Shown here: in pieces, positions 55,385 through 64,000 of the stretch | How positions within the stretch are numbered: position 1 is the stretch's first letter | Layout: each line of letters begins with the position of its first letter | Source: Membranipora membranacea | Lineage: Eukaryota > Bryozoa > Gymnolaemata > Cheilostomatida > Membraniporidae | Length of the DNA stretch: 64,000 bases | Direction: 5' to 3' | Assembly: GCA_914767715.1 (NCBI GenBank) | Contig: OU612069.1 | Location: 27,029,387-27,093,386, forward strand | Notes under the pieces: generated by a model | Told to the model about the DNA's origin: nothing | Databases searched by the model: none | Seen by the model: the letters and a program-made list of their open reading frames with translations, nothing else | Translations under genes and position numbers: made by a program

Positions 55385-57348
55385 GATTAGTTCTCCTAGT
55401 TTTATTTCACGTTTAAGCTTTGCTGTGACTGTCAAGGTCCGATCAATAGCTATATGGCCAGTGAAATCCTGGTGGTGTTGTTATCGAACAATGCACCATC
55501 TCCCAAGATGGAAGTGGTGGTTAGCAGCATCACCTAGACGCATCTCTATTATTCCAGTATTGGGGTTTTTGTAGGGATAGGGCATGGCGCAGTGATGTCT
55601 CAGTATAGATTTCTAGGATATGAATTGCACCTTGCATCCGTTACATATCTTTTGCCTGTTAGACCGCCGTAAAGCTACATACCCGCCACTAACAATGTTG
55701 GTGTAAGCTTGTGTGGGCGTAGATTTCTTACTTCTCTTTCCCTTACGGCCTCGAGTTTGACCAGGTCTCAGGCCAGCATCCTTGTTACCTGGTATTGGCG
55801 TAGCACTACCAAACTGTGTTCTAAGCTCCTCAATCCTGGTAAAGATAGATGCATCACAGATGACAGGAAATAATCTCAACCCGCCTGGACAGTAGCTAGG
55901 GTTATTTTTACTAAGAAATGGCTAATCAAAGTTATATAACATTGAGACATATCAAAGTCAACTAAGTTGCTAAATTTCAGTCGTACTTGCTATTAATTCA
56001 AATGAAGTTGGAGGGCACTAAGTTAACATGACATTGAATCATATAATTCCATGTTTTAATTTGGCATAGAATCAGCTATATGATATTGTGTGCGGTAAGA
56101 ATGGAGGGTAAGCAGCATAAACCATGCATTTACAATAATATACAACTGCAAATGGCAAGTGATCATGCGATAATCAAATGCTCCTAGAAACTGACAAGGG
56201 AGATAGGGAAGACGACTCAAGCTCTATGCTTGGTGATGAACTCTGCAAAAATACGACCTTGGCTTTTATTTTGTGGGGATTGTCCTGTCACATCTTCTTG
56301 TCCATCAACAGGCTCGAGAATTTCCGATTCTTGAAGAAGATCTTTCAATTTATTCAGTTTATGTGTCACTTGAACCTGACTTGACATATATTTCTGCGAT
56401 ATGCCCATGAAACCTTTTTCAAGCTCCTGGTATTGGCCAAGAATACCTTCCTTTAGAGAATTACAAAGCTCATTTGAAGTTTTATATGCATGCCATCTTT
56501 TAAGCATGGCATTGGTGCTTTCAGCTGAATTGTTGGTGACTGGAGGTGTTAACCCGGAGGCCATAACTTTCTCTTCAATGTTGTCTCTCAATACTCGGTG
56601 AACCTGTCTCTGGTAATACTTTAGAAATTGTTTAAAGGCGGGATTGACCTTTTCTGCCATTTGGCTCCTCGGATAGTTTATCAAATTCTTTAGCTTTGAA
56701 CCCAAGTTGTGCCCTTAAATCCCCTGCCGCGTTGAAGACATTCAATGGAATTCCTATCTCTCTTTGTCGACTTTTCACATTGTCTGCTAAGTGTCGAGTA
56801 CAACAAAATAGCGGTGCTGATGAGAAGGTATCGCATATAGACTGTATAAGGACCTCATCGCCGTCAGTTACGAATATCAAGTTCGCATTCCTCAATTGTC
56901 GCCTATCCGCGACAAGCTCCTGCCATAGAACAAAAAAATCCCTCCAACGTTGTCGCCGTAAGGAGAATGGTCCTATAACAAGTGGCGAACCTTCAAAGTC
57001 TAGTGCACGCATTGTGCATACTAGAGCGAACATATTAGTTAGTTTATAAGTTGTATCTTCATGGATAGGCGATGAATTGCCACTTGTTGCACACTTTTGA
57101 ACCATGAAACCAAGCATGTTTTCTGTGTACAAGCATATTGAATAGTTATCAGAGTCAGTGGTGATGCGTCGAATAAACTTCTCACTTGGTGATGTATTTT
57201 CTTTGTTGACCATCATCATTGTCAGTGTTTGGTGTATGTCAACTGTAGATTTCTTGCTAGTCAAGTGTCTCAAATCCTGAATTTGCTTCACTCCTCGTGG
57301 CACAGCGGCTAGATTCGCTGCTGAGGCTATAGGGCGAGATAGCGATTC
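55385..57348 (-). pseudogene. MULE-type transposase, decayed, multi-exon
   Basis: Minus strand. After an acceptor, TTTTCCTATTGCAG (exon start 57348), the frame reads SRPIASAANLAAVPRGVKQI, then SICLYTENMLGFMVQKC, TYKLTNMFALVCTMRAL, GSPLVIGPFSLRRQRWRDFF, NANLIFVTDGDEVLIQSICD and LFCCTRHLADNVKSR. That is the DDE domain with TDGD and the following C-x2-H. Near 56690 the frame shifts to KVNPAFKQFLKYYQRQ, then VTNNSAESTNAMLKRWHAY, the segment that holds the last acidic residue, and ends at 56217. A later exon (about 55886-55613, acceptor ACTGTCCAG) reads GLRLFPVICDASIFTRIEE and a basic linker with RRSNRQKICNGC. Just beyond its stop, NPNTGIIEMRLGDAANHHFH and WCIVR continue to about 55385. The frameshift and stops make this copy inactive. 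Confidence 0.75.
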
Positions 57349-57354
57349 CTGCAA

Positions 57355-57819
57355 TAGGAAAATGTCAATGCTGGCAATTAATTTAACTGCAACAAGCGAA
57401 CAAGCTCAATTCTGCCCTGAGCTGGCAAAACACAATATCTCTGTCTTGGTTGCCGAATATAAAAGTTGAATAATGTAAATAAGATTACTGTAAAATTTAA
57501 TTATTTTGCTTTTTTTGTTTTTACTACATTAGTTGTTTTAGCATGAGAATGGGACAATTTAATGAAATTTAGCTCAGACTTGGAAATTAAAAGTATTCAA
57601 AAATTAAATAGTGGAATTTAGATACTGTGTTATCAGCTCAGGGCAGAATACGTGAGTTAAAAAATTGCCTCTTACTATTACGATCTGATTGAGGCGACAG
57701 CTATCTCAAAATGGAGCCTAGGTTTACATTGGAATACACTTGGATAGCCAGACTGCGATCAGAGTAATAACGGGTAGGCGCCTTTTCTCAGTTTTTAACC
57801 AGAGATTCACGGAGGCGCG
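57355..57819. other. No gene seen
   Basis: AT-rich non-coding sequence between the MULE relic and the foldback element. Confidence 0.35.
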
Positions 57820-59434
57820 ACAACTTGGCCTGAGCCAAACTTGGCCCGCGCCAAACTTGGCCCGATGCAATGAAACTTGGCCCCAATTAGTAATGCTTGG
57901 CCCCAATTAGTAAAACTTGGCCCCATGCAATGAAACATGGCCCCAATTAGTAAAACTTGGCCCCAAGTACTGAAACCTGGCCCCAATTACTAAGACTTGG
58001 CCCCAAATACTGGAACTTGGCCCAAATTAGTAAAACTTGGCCTCAAATATAAAACTTGGCCCGATGCAATGAAACTTGGCCCCAGTTAATAAAACTTGGT
58101 CCCAAGTACTGAAACTTATTATACTCATTATATGGACTATATATTTAGGTTGATTTTGTCTGTAATACTTATTATATGCCGCATTGAAGCTCATTTGATC
58201 AATATGAAAATATAGAAATAGAAATATGAAATACAGTGTCAATGACGTGACCAACTAGCTGCATCGCCAAGTCATATTGTAGAACAGTCTTTCATAATAG
58301 GAACTGGGCAGGTGAACCTTTGTACAAGAAACTCCTACACTATAGTCCACTTGCGGCAAGACAATCTTCAACAGATTGGCACCCAGCAATCGCTATACAA
58401 CCCTATGAGATTAGAAGATACTGCAGTATCACATATTGCAGATTGGCTTACCGAGGAACTACATCCATCAATCTGGATATCACCCTATGTGATTGGAAGA
58501 TACTAAGGTATCACATATAGCTGATAAGCTGATAGCTAGTCAGATCCCCATAACTGATGCAATGTGTCATTCATAGCAATTTGGCTCATAGTCTGTCAGC
58601 ACTGAGTATTCTCTATCCAACCTCAGGAGTGGAAGATATTAAGTATCCAGTAGAGCATATATCAGATTTGGATGACCGATCACTAAATACCGCCTAAATA
58701 GCGGATGATAATGCACTGTCATAATATAACAGATTTGCAGATCAATTTCCCCAGTCTTCGTACAACCTGAGAGGTAACAAATATTTTGATATCGGATGTA
58801 TAAAAGATCAGCCCATTCTTCATTACCCAGAGTTATCACTCACAAACAGGTGGAGTTACCATCACGTCTCCTTGATCTCATGCAAGATTTAAAATTGAAT
58901 TGCTGCGCACATATGATGTCAACGTAATTTACTTTTGTTGAATCCTGGTTTTATAAAGTGTTTCCATCTCTTCTAACTGTGAAAGAGGAACAAAGAAGTC
59001 CCGGGCCTCTACACAGAGTTTGATAATACAGATTAAAGTAGTGCATACTATATTCATTTATTATATTATAGCATTTTGTTGTCTCGATGTGAAATTACAA
59101 TGAACCTTGGAACCTTGAACACCTTGGGCTAGGTTTTATATTATGGGCCAAGTTTCATATTTGGGGCCAAGTTTCATTCCATTGGGCCAAGTTTCAGTAT
59201 ATGGGGCCAAGTTTTAGTAATTGAGGCAAATTTTCAGTCCATGAGGCCAAGTTTTATATTTCGGGCCAAGTTTCATTGCATTGGGCCAAGTTTCATATTT
59301 GGGGCCAAGTTTTACTAACCGGGGCCAAGCTTTACCAATTTGGGCCAAGATTCATTGCATCGGGCCAAGGCTTGGTCCAAGTTTGGCTCGGGCCAAGTTT
59401 GGCTCGGGCTAAGTTTGGCTCGGGCCAAGTTGTT
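57820..59434. mobile_element. Foldback element with tandem-array arms (CTTGGCCC family)
   Basis: The left arm 57820-58118 is about 14 tandem units of about 20 bases built on AAACTTGGCCCCAATTAGTA. The right arm at about 59134-59434 is the inverse array built on GGGCCAAGTTT. Both arms share the same ordered variants (GCAATGAAACTTGGCC, AATTAGTAAAACTTGG, and outermost GAGCCAAACTTGGCC). The interior of about 1 kb has no convincing gene. This is the architecture of foldback transposons. No target duplication is clear. Confidence 0.8.
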
Positions 59435-61800
59435 GCAGATTCGTACTAGTGACTTGTACTAGAGCATGTTCTACTGAACATTCAAATACTACCAGTGCCA
59501 ACTAACTATAATGACGACATCTGATACAAAAATAAAATTAACATCAGTGCTGCACTGTCATTCGACAACTTCTTTATGTAGGCGTGGCTTTGATATAATA
59601 ACAAAAGGAGTTGTCCACACACTAAGATTGAGTGGAGAACTCCAACTTTTTTTTGCTCACAGGACCATGTTTTACCTTAATCCAGCAGAGTACTCAAGGA
59701 GATACACATTCATGACCGGTATGAGTGAATAAATATATTCATGTTGATTAGCGTTACACCTGACACCCAAAAACTGAAGCAAGGAGCCATATATAGGGAT
59801 AGGGAAGAACTTGACGTCAGTAGTGGGACTCTCATGAACAATGCTCTATCAAACACTGACTGACACAGACTGATTTACGATTATTAATTAGCTAATTTAA
59901 GCTAATTTTCTATTTTTCAAAAGTAAATAAGAAAAAACATATAGGGATACAATAATATACATTCTTATCGCATTCTTATCTTATTCTTACCGCATGTCCT
60001 CAGTTTAAGATATATATTTGTATATAAGAATATTCCAGCTTTGAAATTTGAATATTATTTAAATTGTTCAAGCATTAAAGTCAACAGGACAGATTTTTAT
60101 AAATGATAGGCTTAATGATCATATCACTATGGTTAATCTCTAACAATCAATTGTTATCCTTTTTGCTATTTAGATGCAACAGTAAAGCTTTTCCGTAGTG
60201 AGTTCTCACTCAGTTGTCTCCACACACACACACATGATTCACATGCACATTATAAGCTCTTCTCTGCTGTTAGAGGATATCTACTATTGAATTAGGATCA
60301 ATCTCATGGGTTATTTGATGTTTGACATATATTTGACCTTGGCCAGATAGAGAAACAACTCAAAAATATAATCGACCTTAAACAGGAGCTTTTGCTTCCT
60401 ACCTGTCGGCGCTTGTATTACAGACATGGATAAATATATAGATCATCTCCTATCTCTCCCTTTTTAGTGTGTCTCAGGATCTTGACAACTTGGGCCAAGT
60501 TCGGACTGGGCCAAGATGTCGCGCTTCCATTTTGTCTACAACCAGGTGCTGTCAAGATGCCAAGGACCACCTGCTGGTATTTATTACTACAAAAAGGAGT
60601 TAGGATGGTTGTAATTTCTTGATACACTTGCACTTGATCCATCTGTAATAAGCCTGACTAAGCATCAATCTAGCTGATATATTGGCTCCGCATCCACAAA
60701 GAAATATCCCCTCAAATGACGATAAAGTGCATCTTCCGAGTAGGGTTATGTGTAAGTCACAAACAGGACAATAGTTAGTTTAGACAGATCCACACATATT
60801 TTCACATTCTGATTAGACTTGGACACAACATTCTAACAAAAAAGTGAATGCCCTAAATTTACTATCAGTAGCTTCTTTCAGTTCATCAATTTGGGACATC
60901 TAGTCTTTGAACGTTCACCCCTCCTTGATTGCTAGGCAATTATCCTTGTTTGCAAAGCAATCATTGGTTTACTTTACCAATGCTATGCACAGTCTTTACC
61001 TATTTTTAGGCGTTCCTTACACTTGATCTTAGGATCCTGCTTTCGAATAAGCTTCAAATGAAGCCAAGAACAGCTTGATTGGACATCGAGGACTAAAATG
61101 ACAATTTATCAAAATAAAGCTACAAGCCTTGCATAGAGAATATGATGTCATACACAAGTGTTATGTCTCCCAATGGAAACCTCAGAATGAAAATTGAGTG
61201 AAACTAGCTGTAATCCAACGTAGTCATCATAGAGATTATTCCAAAGCAGAAAACTGAAGGATAATAGTGATCTGCCCGAAGAGTTGTATCTCTTGACAAA
61301 GCCTAAAACCCAATTTCTTACATGAATATAGTTTCAACATGAATGGAGCCATTGGTTGAATTAATACTGTTGGTCGATTTCTGTCCTGAATTCAGTCTAG
61401 AAAAAGCACTTGAATAGCTCTTATATCCTAAGTAGTATCCATGTAGCTATGGCTGCAATTTGATTTAAACATTTGAATGTATACACAACAATCTCAGTGA
61501 TAGGCCAGGTCAAATAGATGGAAAGACAATCAATGCTCTTTATCTATACTAAGTGACCTCAATTAGACTTCCTTGAATAAAACCATAAATGTTGACAGCT
61601 GCGATCTGTGCAAAACTTCCTCATTGATAATGTTAAAGTGATTGCATAGACATGTTAATTAGTCACGATCACGCCATTGGAGTTTTTATCATCATCATAA
61701 TAAGAGCATTGTATATTCGTTCATTATATCAGTGAACCTACAGTAATAAATTTATAACATCACTCAGTGGCTTGTGGCTTGCGGCAGACTACATTTGAAA
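59435..61800. other. Gene-poor stretch upstream of the MFS gene
   Basis: Contains the 37-bp mini-element listed separately. A short (CA)n run is at about 60223. No convincing promoter element is seen before 61801. Confidence 0.35.
60484..60520. mobile_element. 37-bp miniature of the CTTGGCCC foldback family
   Basis: It begins GACAACTTGGGCCAAG and ends GGGCCAAGATGTC. Read on the minus strand, its outer flank GGAAGCGCGACATCTTGGCC matches the left edge of the big element (GGAGGCGCGACAACTTGGCC, 57811-57830) at 18 of 20 positions. Confidence 0.55.
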
Positions 61801-62566
61801 ATGGGGATTATACAAAGCTGGAAATCAAGAAATAACACACACCAGCATGAGGCCACCGAAGATGAACCTTTGCTTCAGCCAAGCGATGGCAACCAGAGCA
61901 GTTATAGTCGCCGACAGAAGCTGGCAATAGCTGGATTGATTATGAGCGACTTTCTTAGATGCATTGCTTTTCGCTCTGTGGAAATCTGGTTACCACTAAA
62001 ACTTTGGGATCATGTTCCCTTGTTTGCTCCAGAAGGACAACTAAAATCTGATTATATCTCAATAAGGTAATGAAGAGTTGGTATTGCTTGACTGGATAGA
62101 GATTAAAAAGGTTGCTGGAGGATAAGTTTGTGAAATATTTGCTCACGTGCATTCTTTCTGGCATCATTTTCTAACTGGTTAATTCTAGTTGATACTAAAT
62201 AATATCCGGGCATCATCTTCATGAATGCTGCATGGTGATCTTGATTTTATGTCTGAGGCACACATTTGAACTTGGCCCACTAGCTTATTGAGCTTAAGAA
62301 CTGGATATTGAAAGTTAAAGGCAGGCAGGATGGCGTAGTGGTTATGATAGAGCAGCTAAATAAAAAGTGTTTTACATATTTACATTTACATTTATAAACA
62401 TCCCACCTGTCTATCAAACATTAATATTTCATTTTAGCCTCCGTTTGGTGCCAATTGCATCACAAGTTGTGCAAAGTCTATGTGCACTTGTGTTCGGAGT
62501 GGTCTCGGATTCTTGTGTTCGAAAAACAAGAATGTTACTCATAGGCACCGTAGCGATGTGGTTTTG
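61801..62566 (+). CDS. MFS transporter, first two exons (gene continues beyond window)
   Basis: Exon 1, 61801-62066, starts at ATG in TTTGAAAATGGGG. The N-terminus is cytosolic and polar (MGIIQSWKSRNNTHQHEATE, then DEPLLQPS, which has the form of an acidic dileucine sorting signal). It is followed by RRQKLAIAGLIMSDFLRCIA, the first membrane segment. Exon 2, 62438-62566, follows in phase: exon 1 ends with two bases at AATAAG|GTAATG and exon 2 supplies one after TTCATTTTAG. It reads LVPIASQVVQSLCALVFGVV then SDSCVRKTRMLLIGTVAMWF, which contains the GxxSDxxxRKxxM loop between helices 2 and 3 typical of the major facilitator superfamily. The donor TTTTG|GTGAGT is strong. The subfamily is uncertain; a lysosomal or spinster-like carrier is possible given the dileucine signal. 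Ten or so helices are still missing to the right. Confidence 0.8.
62331..62360 (+). repeat. tRNA-derived SINE head, truncated
   Basis: TGGCGTAGTGG at 62331-62341 is a perfect A-box. No B-box follows at the expected distance. It lies in intron 1 of the MFS gene. Confidence 0.45.
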
Positions 62567-62939
62567 GTGAGTTACTAGATACTCTGACAATTTTCTCACG
62601 CATATGTCATTGACAGGATAGTGTAACATAGTTTGCCAAACCCTGAAAAGATTTAGGCTTAGGTTACTGAAGCTACAATAATAATGTATAATAGAACAGT
62701 ATCCAATCTATCACCAATATGCCCTTTTGACTTGATAGTTTTATCTCATGGTTAATTTGACTATCGAACTTGAACTTCTTCTTTGACCTATTTTGTGTGG
62801 TTCAATATATGCTTGACTAGGCTAGGGTGTGACTGTGACAGACATTCTTAATTTGTTGGTTAAAATTTCAGAGTTTAGTCGGGGACACTTTGCCCTCGGT
62901 TTTAGGCAGGTTAGAGCACAAGTGTAGGTTCATCATGTA

Positions 62940-63010
62940 CTAGCTGTCAGTGGGCAATGGGATTCGAACCCATGAAGACTGGCGCTCTACTCCCAAAGTT
63001 GGAGAACAAT
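62940..63010 (-). repeat. tRNA-derived SINE, minus strand
   Basis: On the minus strand GGGAGTAGAGCGCC is followed by ATGGGTTCGAATCCCAT, a perfect five-base T-stem and TTCGAAT loop containing the B-box. The 5' acceptor and D-arm do not fold, so it is a SINE and not a tRNA gene. Confidence 0.6.
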
Positions 63011-63454
63011 CTAACATGTGTGAACTTATCAGGTTGTTGTTGCTATTGTTGTAGCTTATCATGCCTGTCCCGCCCATAAAATTACCAAGGTCTAGTTCTG
63101 CAGCAGAACACCAAACCAATAGAGCAGCCAGTACAGATTTCGAGTAACAGGTCATTGGATACATTTGCAAGAGGCAGGACTAGCTTCATACATCCGAGCC
63201 AATCTTGCTAACCGAAAATTTTCTCTGGTATAAGAAATTGGTGTAACAAAATCGCAGCAGATGAAGATGAATTATTATTTGGATAAATAATTACTAATTG
63301 AATGCCCCGTCTAGGAATTCCCTTATTGAGATGCTCGATTCAAACTTAGTAAGAAAGGGAAATGGAACTAGATATAAGATCATATTTATAATAAGGACAT
63401 AGTACAATTTTTTTTGGCTTAAGCACTTAGTCAGGTCAAACTATATGAATCTGC
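63011..63454. other. Presumed intron of the MFS gene
   Basis: No further MFS exon was identified between 62567 and the right edge. Confidence 0.35.
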
Positions 63455-63830
63455 CCCATTTTCCCAATGTCATTTTCCCACCAAGCCATTTTTCCACCTC
63501 CCGTTATCCCACTCTGCCGTTTTCCCACCTGGACATTTTCCCACCGAGCCATTATCCCATCTGTTTGATTTCCCACTGTGCCATTTTCCCACCTGGACGT
63601 TTTCACACCAATCTAGTTTCCCACATGGACGTTTTCCGACCGATTCATATTTCCACCCAGACATTTGCTCAACAAGCCATTTTCCCACCAAGCCGTTTTC
63701 CCACCAAATGATTTTCCCAACAGGACAATTTCCCAACAAACAATTTTCCCAACAGGACACATTACCACAGTGCTGTTTTCCCACCACAAAAATTTTTCAC
63801 CGCACAGTTTTCCCTTTGTAGCCTTTTTTC
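63455..63830. repeat. Minisatellite, about 17-bp unit, CCATTTTCCCACC
   Basis: More than 20 tandem units built on (A/G)TTTTCCCACC plus six variable bases (AAGCC, TGGACG, GAGCC and others). The long open frames in both directions (HFPTKP- and VGKW-like repeats) are by-products of the array. Confidence 0.85.
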
Positions 63831-64000
63831 AGGCTAAGCCGTTCACATTTCACCAATAAGTAAACAATTTTCACATCAAGCCAACAGGAGTGAAGAAATG
63901 AAAATGAAAATGTGAGTTGATTTTATTAGTAGCGGATTGATTTTGATTTGAGATTTTAATTGCACAAGTTAGTCCAAGTGGTTGATTTTATCAACATTGC

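Noticed and set aside
57820-58118. Centromeric or dispersed satellite
   Set aside because: The array has an inverted counterpart about 1 kb away with matching outer units, which indicates element arms and not a satellite block.
63455-63830. CRISPR-like array
   Set aside because: Units are adjacent and about 17 bp, without repeat-spacer alternation, in a eukaryotic context.
63445-63859. Repetitive proteins in both directions
   Set aside because: The frames are open only because the 17-bp minisatellite contains few stops; no start context or splice signal supports them.

Overview
The window is AT-rich eukaryotic nuclear DNA. Coding blocks are short and bounded by GT-AG splice sites, intergenic sequence is long, and transposon debris is abundant. 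The families seen (P-type/THAP, MULE, PIF1-like helicase, CR1/jockey-type LINE, RING, EGF-like, MFS transporter) suggest an invertebrate metazoan. A sponge or another early-branching animal is possible, but the sequence alone does not settle it. There are no bacterial operons, rRNA genes or CRISPR arrays.

Layout. (1) 0-8 kb, plus strand: the last exon of a gene entering from the left (143-364), an exon-like block with one stop (866-1179), and a three-exon gene tail (6221-8014) whose splice phases agree. (2) 8-21 kb: almost no coding sequence; miniature inverted-repeat elements, a broken LINE and simple repeats. (3) 21-38 kb: a TE-derived region carrying exon relics on the minus strand (RING, MULE DDE-type, several unrecognised). 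A repeated module occurs three times in the same orientation at about 22, 30.5 and 36 kb. (4) 38.9-42.1 kb: a 3.1 kb P-element-like transposon with long terminal inverted repeats, an 8-bp target duplication and a THAP exon. (5) 42-47.4 kb: unrecognised minus-strand exons, a PIF1-like helicase relic and a decayed bZIP-like/DFAENY repeat protein. (6) 50-57.4 kb: an EGF-like exon, a decayed P-type transposase and a decayed MULE transposase, all on the minus strand. (7) 57.8-60.5 kb: a foldback element whose arms are tandem arrays, plus a 37-bp miniature of it. (8) 61.8-62.6 kb: the first two exons of an MFS transporter that runs off the right edge, followed by tRNA-derived SINE pieces and a minisatellite.

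The likely host genes are the plus-strand genes at the two ends and perhaps the EGF-like exon. Most of the middle is transposon-derived, and recognisable TE coding relics between 22 and 57 kb are all on the minus strand. The most notable observations are the complete P-like element with its target duplication, a 30-bp perfect palindrome inserted into it with a 7-bp duplication and an empty site preserved in the opposite arm, and the tandem-armed foldback family.
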